Counted from the first letter of the stretch, positions 49,420 to 58,230 are shown. The stretch: DNA of 64,000 nt from Alginatibacterium sediminis (GCF_003610775.1 NZ_RAQO01000004.1:310001-374000); one strand, 5' to 3'. Notes: generated by a model from the letters alone, not told the origin. Program-made: numbers and translations.

Positions 49420-51843
49420 ATGCTCAAGCAACAAAGCCTGATATGGGAAACGCCAAGTCAAAATAGTCAGGATTCTATGCCCATTGGTGGCGGTGGCATT
49501 GGCTTGAATGTTTGGTTCGAAAATGGCGAATTATTGGTCTATTTTCAACAAAGCGGTAATTTTGACGAACACAATGGCTTTCCTAAGCAGGGACGTTTAC
49601 GCATTAGTAATACCACGTCTGATTGGGCTGAATTAACGTCTTTTAAGCAAGAGCTCAATAGCCAAAAAGCGACTATACAGATATCAATAGTGGACCAAGA
49701 GGAGGTTAAGACTGACTTCTTAGTTTGGGTAAACACCAGTCACAGTGTTTACCACATTGAGTATTCATCAAGCAAAGAGCAGTTGCTTAGTGTTGCATAC
49801 GAAAGCTGGCGTTATGAAGACAAACTTTCCAAAGCCCAAGATCAATCGACTTATATTTTTACTGAGCGAAATGACATTTTTGCTTATTGGATGTATCCCA
49901 AAGACTTGATTCGACACAAAGATGTAATTACCCAAGACAGCAATAGCATACGCTGGTGGCATCAAAACGATAATGCCGATCTAGCCTTCGACAAAGAAAT
50001 GGACCAGCAAGGATTCTGTAATCACAAACAAGATTTATTTAATCCCCAGCGTGATCTAGTCTTTGGCGGAAGTCTGGTTGCTAAAGGTATGCAAGGTACA
50101 ACTTCACGAGAAGGCGAGTACCTAGGCACCCCGTTTAAAGCCTTATGTTTAAAAGGTCCATCGTTGCCAAACATGCAGCGCATCGATGTTTATTGCTGTT
50201 GTGAGCAAGTTCCTGATATATCCAGTTGGCATCACGCCGTAGATAAGCTTATAGGCACTTATAATGATCTTGATTACAGTGCACACAAACAAGCGACTCA
50301 AGCGTGGTGGGCGAAGTTTTGGCAACGCAGTTGGATAGATATACAAGCCAAAGAGCAAGATGCACAGATCAATGCTGAAATAGACCAAGTATCGCGGAAC
50401 TATCGTTGGTTTCGTTTCATGCAAGGCTTTAACGTTAATGGCAATTTCCCGCTTAAATTTAACGGTGGTTTAGTCACCTACGACTCGGGATTGGTTGGCT
50501 ACGTTGAAGATCAACGAGACTTAAGTGCGGTACGTGAAGTTGAGGCACAAAAGGCTAAAACGCTAGATGGTGCGCAGCAGATAGAAGCCAACGAGAACCT
50601 AAGAATTGAGCGGGACTTCGGACCCGATTATCGCGCGTGGGGAGGGGGAAGTATCACCCCACAAAACCAACGCTTACTGTATTGGCCGCTATTAAAAAGT
50701 GGCGATTTCGATTTGTTCGAACCTCAGTTTAGTTGGTATAAAGACACCTTAGAAACCACCGAACTTCGAAGTCAGTTAGCGTTCGGCCATGATGGCTGTA
50801 GCTATACGGAACAAATTAATAACTTTGGTTTGCCTATTGGTAGTCACTTCGGTTGGGAACGCCCTAAATCGATGGGCCTGGGTCAGCAAATTAACCGCTC
50901 TTGCGACGATCACTATTCAACTCAGCTAGAATTTGCGTTTATGATGTTGGAATACCAACGTTATAGCCAACAATCTATAACAGAGTATTTACCCTTTATT
51001 CAGAGTGCCGCTCAGTTTTTCTTTAGTCACTATGAATATCTGGCTGCTAACGATGGTCGCGAAGCCTATGACGAAAATGGACATCTTCATATCTTCCCGT
51101 CTAGTGGTCTGGAAAGCTACAAAGAAGCCAGCAATCCCAACGATGTGACTTGTGGGCTACGTAATATCTATCAAGGGCTTTTGCGACTTGAAGATATTAG
51201 CGCTGAGCAACGCACCTTGTTTGAGTTGCGCTTATCCAAAATTCCACCTCTTATTCATCGCCAATACAATGGTTATACAACGATCGCACCGGCTTATGAC
51301 TGGGCAGAGATCAATAATGTTGAATTGCCGCAGATGTATCCCGTTTATCCCTATCAGGAATTTGGCGTTGGCTTAGAAGGTTTGCAAATTGCGCGCGATA
51401 CTTGGGAACACTCGTGTAACGAAATCTATGGTCAACGTAGCTATGCTAGTTGGCATCAAGATGGCATTTTTTGTGCTCATTTAGGATTGGTCGAAGAAGC
51501 TAAACAAGTACTCATCTGCAAACTTGGTGATGGTGGACGACGTTTCCCCGCTTTTTGGGGACCGGGCCACGACTGGACTCCTGACCATAACTGGGGCGGT
51601 ACCGGTATGATCCAATTGCAGGAAATGCTGGTTCAGGACAAAGCCGGTAAAATAGTATTGTTGCCTTGCTGGCCTAAAAACTGGGATGTCGACTTCAAAC
51701 TTCATTTGGGATTGGGAACAACACTAGAATGTGAAGTTAAAAATGGTGAAATAATTAACTTAGTGATTGAGCCAAAAGCTAGAATGCAAGACATAGAAAC
51801 CGACTTTGAGCTCAATTTGACGAACGTGACAGAGGCTGTTTGA
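49420..51843 (+). CDS. DUF5703 domain protein, glycosidase-like (GH95-related fold)
   Basis: 807 residues without a signal peptide, so predicted cytoplasmic. The N-terminal WETPSQNSQDSMPIGGGGIGLNVWFENGELL is the DUF5703 signature. The middle should be an (alpha/alpha) barrel (about 300-680), and the C-terminal VLLPCWPKNWDVDFKLHLGLGTTLECEVKNGEI resembles the beta-sandwich end of GH95-like enzymes. Being in the ABC operon, it probably hydrolyses imported oligosaccharide or glycoside; the substrate and catalytic residues are not known. 12 bp after the permease, and its stop overlaps the region of the next start. Confidence 0.82.
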   Translation: MLKQQSLIWETPSQNSQDSMPIGGGGIGLNVWFENGELLVYFQQSGNFDEHNGFPKQGRLRISNTTSDWAELTSFKQELNSQKATIQISIVDQEEVKTDFLVWVNTSHSVYHIEYSSSKEQLLSVAYESWRYEDKLSKAQDQSTYIFTERNDIFAYWMYPKDLIRHKDVITQDSNSIRWWHQNDNADLAFDKEMDQQGFCNHKQDLFNPQRDLVFGGSLVAKGMQGTTSREGEYLGTPFKALCLKGPSLPNMQRIDVYCCCEQVPDISSWHHAVDKLIGTYNDLDYSAHKQATQAWWAKFWQRSWIDIQAKEQDAQINAEIDQVSRNYRWFRFMQGFNVNGNFPLKFNGGLVTYDSGLVGYVEDQRDLSAVREVEAQKAKTLDGAQQIEANENLRIERDFGPDYRAWGGGSITPQNQRLLYWPLLKSGDFDLFEPQFSWYKDTLETTELRSQLAFGHDGCSYTEQINNFGLPIGSHFGWERPKSMGLGQQINRSCDDHYSTQLEFAFMMLEYQRYSQQSITEYLPFIQSAAQFFFSHYEYLAANDGREAYDENGHLHIFPSSGLESYKEASNPNDVTCGLRNIYQGLLRLEDISAEQRTLFELRLSKIPPLIHRQYNGYTTIAPAYDWAEINNVELPQMYPVYPYQEFGVGLEGLQIARDTWEHSCNEIYGQRSYASWHQDGIFCAHLGLVEEAKQVLICKLGDGGRRFPAFWGPGHDWTPDHNWGGTGMIQLQEMLVQDKAGKIVLLPCWPKNWDVDFKLHLGLGTTLECEVKNGEIINLVIEPKARMQDIETDFELNLTNVTEAV

Positions 51844-51845
51844 GT

Positions 51846-52742
51846 ATGCCACAAACGATTGTAGATGCGCACATACACTGGTGGGACCTAGATAATCACT
51901 ATTATCCTTGGTTAATGGATAATAAAACAATTGAAGGAGGCAAAGCGGGTTTAGAGACTCTAGCTCAAACCTATTTGCTGGAGAACTATCGCAAGCATAG
52001 TGCTGGTTACAACGTTGATGCCATGGTGCATATTCAAGCAGATTACGACCCTAGCAATCCAATTGGCGAAACTCACTACCTAAGCGAATTGATAGAAACA
52101 CCTGACTACCAAGGTATTGATGTGGCGCTAGTTGGTTTTGCAGATCTAGCCGATCCAAAGGTTGAAGCCTTGTTAGCTAAGCAAGCCAGTTATAAGCAGA
52201 CTCGCGGTATTCGTCAAATGCTTAATTATTTGCCAGATGAACCAGGCTACTGCTGGGCTAGTGAGAACTACTTAGACAATTCAATGTGGTGTAAAAACTT
52301 TGCCTTACTAGAGAAATATCAGCTTAGTTTTGATCTCATGTGTTTTCATCCACAAATGAAAGCGGCGGCAACATTATTTGCTAAGCACCCAAATATCCCT
52401 GTGGTATTAGAACACGCGGGAATGCCAAGGTTAGGTGATCTTGAATTATGGAAAGAAGGAATTAAACAACTGGCGGCATTACCACATATTTGTTGTAAAA
52501 TCGGTGGCTTTGGTACCATGATCGAAGATTGGACCCAAGAACAAATAGAACCGTATGTAGCTTGGATAATTGAGTGCTTTGGGGTGCAACGAATTATGTT
52601 TTCGTCTAACTTTCCTACCGATTCGAAGTTCAGCAGCTTTGCTAAAGCGATTGATGCACTCGATCAATTAAGCCTTGGATTATCAGCCACCGAACGCGAG
52701 CTTTTTTTCAGTTTAAACGCACGACGCTTTTATCGTTTTTAG
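51846..52742 (+). CDS. Amidohydrolase-2 family protein, L-fuconolactonase-like
   Basis: 298 residues of the TIM-barrel amidohydrolase family (COG3618). The metal-site start is VDAHIHWWDLDNHYYPWL (HxH), with ARGIRQMLNY-like TRGIRQMLNYLPDEPGY, MCFHPQM, PVVLEHAGMP and the terminal aspartate region FSSNFPTD. Relatives hydrolyse sugar-acid lactones such as L-fuconolactone and L-rhamnonolactone. It is the last gene of the operon, starting 2 bp after the DUF5703 stop (an in-frame TTG at 51840 is the alternative start). Lactone hydrolysis downstream of sugar oxidation is the likely role. Confidence 0.85.
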   Translation: MPQTIVDAHIHWWDLDNHYYPWLMDNKTIEGGKAGLETLAQTYLLENYRKHSAGYNVDAMVHIQADYDPSNPIGETHYLSELIETPDYQGIDVALVGFADLADPKVEALLAKQASYKQTRGIRQMLNYLPDEPGYCWASENYLDNSMWCKNFALLEKYQLSFDLMCFHPQMKAAATLFAKHPNIPVVLEHAGMPRLGDLELWKEGIKQLAALPHICCKIGGFGTMIEDWTQEQIEPYVAWIIECFGVQRIMFSSNFPTDSKFSSFAKAIDALDQLSLGLSATERELFFSLNARRFYRF

Positions 52743-52957
52743 ATTGAGAAATGTACGCCGGCTGTCAGCTTTAGTTACAAACAACAACCAACGAATCTGT
52801 ATTTACCTAATAGCCACAAACACGCAGCTTAGGGTCTTTGTGGTGTTACTGTTACAACTTTAATTACGTCGATGTACGATCTTGCCGTTTAAAAAATGTG
52901 TAGTCGACTTGGGTTTCGTGCAGCTTATAAACATTTGTCTCTACTTGCTTGTGAATA

Positions 52958-53233
52958 TTACGGTTTAGAACAATCAGATTGGAGCTTTTTACCTTCTTCC
53001 AAGGTAACGGGCATGTGTTCCTTATTCAGGATTTTGACGCTGCCCAAGGTATAACTGTAGATAGTTTGCTCAATGATTAAGTCTTTGCCCGGTAATTTCT
53101 CACCTTCGGATTGACCAAGCGGTTGTCGGGTAATCGCAATTTAAATGCCGTTGAATGGTTTGTAAATAGGGCTTGTCGTTGATTCGGAGCCAGCCCCGTA
53201 TTCAATACCTGATTGACAATCATTCCATGCATA
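52958..53233 (-). pseudogene. Probable remnant of an unidentified gene
   Basis: On the minus strand one frame reads about 90 codons with one internal TAA (53141-53143) and looks coding on both sides: WNDCQSGIEYGAGSESTTSP before it and AITRQPLGQSEGEKLPGKDL, then HMPVTLEEGKKLQSD, after it. It stops at 52958. The frame has no usable start. I could not name the parent family. The remnant is less certain than the LysR fragment next to it. Confidence 0.4.
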
Positions 53234-53265
53234 TTAAAGGTGTTGTCTAAGATATAGTTTTGTAA

Positions 53266-53664
53266 GTTATTCTTATTAGTGACCTTGAGATTGAGTTGGG
53301 TTTGAGTCTACTCAAACGAAGTTCTAACAGCCAATTATTTACCGAAATCGGAGGGCATATTTTTGAGCAAGCGCGGCTGTTAGTCCATCAAAGTTTGCGG
53401 ATTTTATCGTTGTCTTCTGCAATAAGAGATTCTGATAAAAATTGACTAAATATTGGTATTGGGCAATTAATCCCATTTGCTTATATTGAGTCCAAACTTG
53501 TTGTTAGCCGTCATTATCCACATACAAAACTAAAAATTGAACGCCTAGATAAAGATGTATTTAAAGGAAAACTGAAGTCGGGTGAGTTAGATTTTCTCCT
53601 GCAATTGATGGGAGGAACTCCAAATCTGAGTAATGATTTTGTCGAGTTGCAACTTCTGGAGTGA
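53266..53664 (+). pseudogene. Truncated LysR-family regulator pseudogene
   Basis: In one plus-strand frame the end of a LysR helix-turn-helix domain (ISDLEIELGLSLLKRSSNSQ, then FTEIGGHIFEQARLLVHQS) runs into a TGA (53443-53445). The same frame resumes with the start of a LysR effector domain (LNIGIGQLIPFAYIESKLV, SRHYPHTKLKIERLDKD, LKSGELDFLLQLM) and ends at 53662. The first about 25 residues and the last half of the effector domain are missing. It is a dead relative of LysR regulators, distinct in orientation from the intact LysR gene 70 bp away. Confidence 0.8.
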
Positions 53665-53682
53665 TGCTACGTTTGTTTTCCT

Positions 53683-53716
53683 GATTCAGCGGCAGTATAG
53701 ATTCAGCGTCAGTATA
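53683..53716. repeat. 17-bp tandem direct repeat
   Basis: GATTCAGCGGCAGTATA (53683-53699) and GATTCAGCGTCAGTATA (53700-53716) are adjacent copies with one mismatch. They sit between the LysR remnant and the intact LysR gene's stop. Probably a duplication scar. Confidence 0.85.
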
Positions 53717-53736
53717 GGTTCTAACGAAGCACGTCC

Positions 53737-54609
53737 TTAGACATTTAAAGTCATTATTTCTTGAACGAAAATATCTGCTGCTATTGAAGGTTCGGTTTCA
53801 GATAAGTGAGCGATTTCGGCAAACCAATTGACACCGGTCCCACCTTCTATGGAAAATTCTACTATCCTTCCTTTATCAATCCAATCTTGTGCCATTGCGC
53901 GAGGCACGCTTGCCCATCCAATTCCCTCAGAAACCATATTCAGTATTTCTTGCGTATTGTTGACCGGACATACTCGATGGCTTATTTGATACCGTTTGTC
54001 TAAATCTACTTGATTAAGATGTGAATAATTGAGTTGTAATAAGTTACGCATCTGAGCATGCGAGACGACCGCTCCATGGTTAAACCATGTTGGGGCAGCG
54101 ACTTCGACCAATTCAAAGTTAAAAGCGGTAAATTGAGTCATTCCATCAAATTGGCGTAATGCCGCGGATATTAGGCCAAGTTCTACACGCTTAATCGATA
54201 TCCATTCAATCACTTGAAGGGTATCGCCAGTCATCACCTCCAACTCTATATTTGGAAACGCTTCTAAAACCGCTCGATAACAGCGACTTATTTGAGGGTG
54301 TGTAAGCATGCTATCGATTGCGACTGAGAACTTCGTAGGTTGTTGCTGATTGATACTATTAACCATAGAGCTAAAATGAGCTGCTTCACGAAGAGTTGCG
54401 CTGGCAACTTGTTCGAGAGTGCGTCCCGCTTCAGTCAATATTAGTTTTCTAGTGTGTCGTTCAAACAGTTTGATATCACTTTCATCTTCAAGTGTGGACA
54501 CCAGTTCAGCAACAGTGGAAGCGCGTTTATTCAGAGATATAGCAGCTTGTTTGAAACTGCCATGTTGGCAGGTTGCTACGAAGGCTTGTAATTGAACGAT
54601 GGAATACAT
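53737..54609 (-). CDS. LysR-family transcriptional regulator
   Basis: 290 residues from the ATG at 54609 (MYSIVQLQAFVATCQHGSFKQAAISLNKRASTVAELVSTLE); the frame extends further upstream to 54687 but without regulator sequence. The N-terminal winged helix is typical; the effector-binding half begins near residue 95. It lies divergent to the acylase-like gene across 119 bp, the usual arrangement for a LysR regulator and its target. Effector unknown. Confidence 0.9.
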   Translation of the reverse strand: MYSIVQLQAFVATCQHGSFKQAAISLNKRASTVAELVSTLEDESDIKLFERHTRKLILTEAGRTLEQVASATLREAAHFSSMVNSINQQQPTKFSVAIDSMLTHPQISRCYRAVLEAFPNIELEVMTGDTLQVIEWISIKRVELGLISAALRQFDGMTQFTAFNFELVEVAAPTWFNHGAVVSHAQMRNLLQLNYSHLNQVDLDKRYQISHRVCPVNNTQEILNMVSEGIGWASVPRAMAQDWIDKGRIVEFSIEGGTGVNWFAEIAHLSETEPSIAADIFVQEIMTLNV

Positions 54610-54728
54610 AAACAGGGAAACCCGTTCCAATGGAACTGTTATAAAACTGAGTACCCTACATAATACATCACAAGAAGCAATAATCAATTCGGGCCTCAGC
54701 GCTCTCTTTATTAAATCGGGTGACCATT

Positions 54729-55751
54729 ATGAAAAAATCAATCTTAGCCTTCGCAACTGCTGCAGTGTTAGCTGGAGCCATCTCAAATACAGCAACAGCC
54801 TGTTCTTACTTCAATTTTGAAGCGACCGACGGTAACCAATATATTGGTCGAACTAACGAACTTCCAAACCAAACCGATGAACATTTTGTAGTGGTGCCGC
54901 GCGGTTTTGAAATGCGCGATTCGACAACAACGCATGGTTTCGTAGGTATACGCCATGGTGATACCGAAATGATTTCATCTGGGCTAAATGAGCATGGAGT
55001 AAGCATTGAAGCACTAGGGTATTGGGCTGGAGAATATGCAGATATGCCAATTTCGGAAGCTGACGCGACATCGCTCTCTATTGTTTCTACGCTACTAGGC
55101 CAAGCTAAATCAACAGATGAAGCAGTAGAAATAGTGGAAAATTTGGTTGTTGCATATGAAGATATGAAGCAATTCAACGGGGTAAAAGTTGCATTCCACT
55201 ACGCCATTAACGATGGTAAACGCGCTGTAGTTGTAGAGCATGAAGACGGTGGCAAGCCTATGGTTTACGAAAACACGATAGGGGTTATGACCAACGACCC
55301 AAGCTTCCCGCAGCAAATAGAAACGGCTAAACAAGCAATCAAACTTGTAAATTCTCGCCAAGACGATGATAAAGCGGTTTTTCCTGGTTTTGATACAGAA
55401 TCAGTAGGTCGATTAGAACGCCTTGCTGCTCAAAATGCTAGCTATAACCTAGCAAGTAATATGAAAGCTAATGATGCACGCGATGAGGGAGTAAATCGAG
55501 CGTGGTCAATGGTGAACAATGCTGAGATCGTCGCTGGAACTATGTATTGGGACTTCCTTGCGCCTGAGCCACAGATCATAGCCTATGGCAATGTGGTTGA
55601 TATTGCAGATAAAGCATATTACTTCTGCACCTATGATAATCCGATGATCCGCAAAGTGGATTTAGACGATATCAACTTCGCGACAGCATCGTACTCAGCA
55701 ACTGCAATATATGGTACGGAACCGACATTTGTTGAAGTACTAACGCACTAA
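54729..55751 (+). CDS. Secreted linear amide C-N hydrolase (penicillin V acylase / choloylglycine hydrolase family)
   Basis: 340 residues from the ATG at 54729. A signal peptide (MKKSILAFATAAVLAGAISN up to TATA) ends just before Cys25, which would become the N-terminal nucleophile typical of this Ntn family (CSYFNFEATDGNQYIGRTNELP). The arginine of GRTNE, the Asn-rich region GLNEHGVSIEAL and TNDPSFPQQ are family-typical. Relatives hydrolyse penicillin V, bile salt amides or acyl-homoserine lactones; the actual substrate is unknown. Divergent from a LysR gene. Confidence 0.9.
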   Translation: MKKSILAFATAAVLAGAISNTATACSYFNFEATDGNQYIGRTNELPNQTDEHFVVVPRGFEMRDSTTTHGFVGIRHGDTEMISSGLNEHGVSIEALGYWAGEYADMPISEADATSLSIVSTLLGQAKSTDEAVEIVENLVVAYEDMKQFNGVKVAFHYAINDGKRAVVVEHEDGGKPMVYENTIGVMTNDPSFPQQIETAKQAIKLVNSRQDDDKAVFPGFDTESVGRLERLAAQNASYNLASNMKANDARDEGVNRAWSMVNNAEIVAGTMYWDFLAPEPQIIAYGNVVDIADKAYYFCTYDNPMIRKVDLDDINFATASYSATAIYGTEPTFVEVLTH

Positions 55752-55838
55752 GCTGTACGATCCTTTTCTGTTTACTGCCCATGAATCAGTGCTAAATAGA
55801 ATTAGTAGAGCAGATTGTTTTCATCCGCAACGCACCCG

Positions 55839-55876
55839 GCACCTAACATTGGTGAAATTGAATGTTAGGTGCTTTA
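55839..55876 (+). terminator. Strong hairpin, probable terminator of the acylase gene
   Basis: Perfect 12-bp stem GCACCTAACATT/AATGTTAGGTGC with a 10-nt loop, followed by TTTAAA. It lies about 90 bp after the stop codon. An ATG inside the right arm (55862) opens the longest frame of the next gene, which is one reason to prefer the start at 55901. Confidence 0.7.
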
Positions 55877-55900
55877 AACGATGACTTTGAGTCTAAACTT

Positions 55901-56554
55901 ATGAACGATGCAAAACAGGAAAATAGTAAACCTATGCAAGTCAGGCATTTTATTAACGCCCACAAGATAGCCACGCCTTTTGTGGTGATGGGTATGATGT
56001 ACTTGTTTAACTTTTGGGGAGCTACTGCCTGGATCTACCTTGCCTTGCACAGCAGCTACTGTTTGCTATGGCTGATAAAAGAGTACACGTTTAGAGATAA
56101 ACGCTTTGAGACAACGATTCACCCAGTTGCGGGCTCAATTTTTGTATTTGGTATGTTGGGCTTGTATTGGATTGCACCGTATCTGATCATTTCTAGGCAT
56201 TTTGAAGCGCCGAATTGGATAAAAGCATGTGCTGTAGTCACTGTGGTGGTAGGAATTTTTTATCATTACGTTAGCGATGCGCACAAACACACCCAGCTGG
56301 CGAACAAAAAAGAGCTAATTGTAAATGGTTTATTTAGCCGCACTCGTAATCCAAATTACTTGGGTGAAATGCTGATCTACGCCGGTTTTGCAATGTTGGC
56401 GCTGCACCCATTAGCGTTGGTAGCGCTAGTTTACTGGTGGTCTTTCTTTATCCGTAACATGCTACAAAAAGATAAATCACTATCTCGATACGAAGGTTTT
56501 GAAGAATGGAAAAACAACTCAGGACTCTGTATTCCCAAATTGTTTAAAACCTGA
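55901..56554 (+). CDS. Membrane methyltransferase of the isoprenylcysteine/PEMT type
   Basis: About 217 residues with five or six membrane segments. The C-terminal motif GLFSRTRNPNYLGEMLIYAGFAML, then SFFIRNMLQKDKSLSRYEGFEEWKNNSGL, is the isoprenylcysteine carboxylmethyltransferase-like SAM/lipid-binding pattern. Substrate is not evident. The ATG at 55901 is chosen because the upstream ATG at 55862 lies within the hairpin; the difference is 13 residues. Confidence 0.75.
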   Translation: MNDAKQENSKPMQVRHFINAHKIATPFVVMGMMYLFNFWGATAWIYLALHSSYCLLWLIKEYTFRDKRFETTIHPVAGSIFVFGMLGLYWIAPYLIISRHFEAPNWIKACAVVTVVVGIFYHYVSDAHKHTQLANKKELIVNGLFSRTRNPNYLGEMLIYAGFAMLALHPLALVALVYWWSFFIRNMLQKDKSLSRYEGFEEWKNNSGLCIPKLFKT

Positions 56555-56568
56555 GTAACCCCTACCTT

Positions 56569-56592
56569 AGTTAGCGCGTTTAAGCGCTAACT
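56569..56592. other. Inverted repeat between two converging genes
   Basis: AGTTAGCGC/GCGCTAACT, 9 bp perfect, 6-nt loop. No T run on either side, so a weak or Rho-independent-like stop at best, between the two converging membrane methyltransferase-like genes. Confidence 0.5.
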
Positions 56593-56605
56593 GCCATCGC
56601 AATGG

Positions 56606-57265
56606 CTATAGGTCGCTAGTTGTATGCAAGTAGTCCATATCAGGTTTTTCGGTGGCGTAATAGTGAATCCAGATATAGGCGTGGCTAAAAGCTGCGACTA
56701 ACATAGCAGCACTAGAATTGAATCCAAGCGCTATCGCCCAAAAAAGCAAGAAAGCATACTTATACATACCATTGTTGGTAAAGCGGAAAATACCCTGATT
56801 AACCAAGGGCATATTTCTATACTTAGGATCAAAATGATCGGCACCAGACGCACGGAGCATGCCAAAGTATCGTTGTACGCTATACATTGCGTAGATGCCG
56901 GGTAGGGCGCAAATACTGGTTAGAATGACCACCATTGTATTTGGCAGCATTAAACTACCGCTGTCCATCCAAGCAAGCGCGAACAAACTGACAAAGCGGC
57001 CACCAAATAGTAAGAAAAACAAAACAACATAGACCTTAAAGCCAATACTATTACTGATCGCTGAGTGGCGCAGTTCTATGCGCCATGTGAACCACACGTA
57101 TACCTGATGCAGCACTGGAAATGCCACGGCTATCCAAAAAGTGTAGGGGTAAGGCTTAGCTAAAACTGCCCAAAGCAAATATACGATTAACAGTAATAGA
57201 GTTAGTGCCCAATAGTGAAGTCTTTGTCCTTGCCATAGATCGATCGTTGATTTGCTGTTGTTCAT
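56606..57265 (-). CDS. PEMT-like integral membrane protein
   Basis: 219 residues with about six hydrophobic segments. The ending GIFRFTNNGMYKYAFLLFWAIAL and AFSHAYIWIHYYATEKPDMDYL is the pattern of phosphatidylethanolamine N-methyltransferase-family proteins (arginine/asparagine-rich turn before a helix, then terminal EKPD). It converges on another methyltransferase-like membrane gene; whether they act together is unknown. Confidence 0.75.
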   Translation of the reverse strand: MNNSKSTIDLWQGQRLHYWALTLLLLIVYLLWAVLAKPYPYTFWIAVAFPVLHQVYVWFTWRIELRHSAISNSIGFKVYVVLFFLLFGGRFVSLFALAWMDSGSLMLPNTMVVILTSICALPGIYAMYSVQRYFGMLRASGADHFDPKYRNMPLVNQGIFRFTNNGMYKYAFLLFWAIALGFNSSAAMLVAAFSHAYIWIHYYATEKPDMDYLHTTSDL

Positions 57266-57433
57266 TGGTATTCCATAGATTGATGAGCCTGCGAAATAGT
57301 AGAGCTAATACGACAAACCAGCACTTGAAGGCCCCAAGAACTGACAGAAGTTCAAACCCTTGACACTGAAACCGTCGGTTGACTCGTATTTTTTTGCGCT
57401 GTAGCCCCGTTTAACGTGTTTATCCCTTGTTAC

Positions 57434-57871
57434 TTAACTTGAACGCATTGGTGTGCGGATAAGACTAATTGAACAAACAACACTAAGACCTACACTGTAA
57501 AGCGTAGTAATAACGCCGAGTTGAACTAAAGTGTAGCCGTGTGCAGCACCTTTGGCACTTGAAAACAAGGTTAATGGTTGTTGAACTCCAAGCCAAGTAA
57601 GCCAAATACCCATGCTCGCAATTGCAACTGAAAAGATCAAAAAACCAATCACTTTCCAGCGACGGTCAAATACCTTATTTGCATCCAATTTGGAGCTTCG
57701 TTTAATATCTAGAACATAAGTCGTGATGAAATACAGCAATAGGCAAAAGACAGGGAACACGACAAGGTCAATAATAGTGATTGGAAGTCCGGTATAAAAA
57801 CGAATGAGCTCTGGGATGACAATTACCAGTGCGATGATAACTATCGATTTGATTTTATTCCAGATCAGCAA
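57434..57871 (-). CDS. Small membrane protein, unknown function
   Basis: 145 residues with four predicted membrane segments (SIVIIALVIVIPELIRF, IIDLVVFPVFCLLLYFITTYV, VIGFLIFSVAIASMGIWLTWL, LVQLGVITTLYSVGLSVVCSISL). ATG start; no family recognised. Lies 60 bp after the small ORF at 57931-58230 on the same strand. Confidence 0.6.
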   Translation of the reverse strand: MLIWNKIKSIVIIALVIVIPELIRFYTGLPITIIDLVVFPVFCLLLYFITTYVLDIKRSSKLDANKVFDRRWKVIGFLIFSVAIASMGIWLTWLGVQQPLTLFSSAKGAAHGYTLVQLGVITTLYSVGLSVVCSISLIRTPMRSS

Positions 57872-57930
57872 GCTTTATCCTTTACCCTCTAGGGCCGTGT
57901 TGTAGTCTATTTGTTGAGCTGAGTGTTTGT

Positions 57931-58230
57931 CTAAGCATGCGGGTGAGAAACTGCCAAACAACTTGTATTGGGCCGACAAGCATTAAACATCATAAAACCC
58001 GCAGATAGTGCATTAGCGCTTTCTAATCCAATGCCAACACTAACAAGTACGTCATCTTTAAACCATGATAAATCGTAGTGATGCTTTCGTTTAATGATAA
58101 CTAGATTCAGAACTGTCAACAATGCGCCGTGTGCATCAAAGTATGTAATGGTATAGCTTCCGTCAAAACTCAATTGATTATTTCCAGTTGCCAAACCGGT
58201 TCCATGGCCACAATCAGCATGGACCCACAC
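57931..58230 (-). CDS. Possible small protein, lipocalin/avidin-like pattern
   Basis: 99 residues from a GTG at 58230, with GGAG about 12 bases upstream. Alternating segments GSYTITYFDAHGALLTVLNL, HHYDLSWFKDDVLVSVGIGL and NALSAGFMMFN look like a small beta-barrel protein, and the frame continues meaningfully a few codons upstream to a stop. It could be genuine or the surviving part of a longer gene. No function assigned. Confidence 0.45.
   Translation of the reverse strand: MWVHADCGHGTGLATGNNQLSFDGSYTITYFDAHGALLTVLNLVIIKRKHHYDLSWFKDDVLVSVGIGLESANALSAGFMMFNACRPNTSCLAVSHPHA

Larger units (their letters stand above)
52743..53736. other. 994-bp decayed region between the sugar operon and the LysR gene
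   Basis: No intact gene. It holds two gene remnants in opposite orientations (52958-53233 minus, 53266-53664 plus) and a 17-bp tandem repeat (53683-53716), described separately. The first 200 bp (to about 52950) show nothing recognisable. Confidence 0.6.

Noticed and set aside
54806-55361. Minus-strand open frames opposite the acylase gene
   Set aside because: Shadows of a clear signal-peptide-bearing enzyme.
55839-55872. Possible integron attC site (ACCTAAC ... GTTAGGT within a palindrome)
   Set aside because: The repeat is only 34 bp, much shorter than known attC sites, there is no integrase and no series of similar sites; it fits a transcription terminator better.
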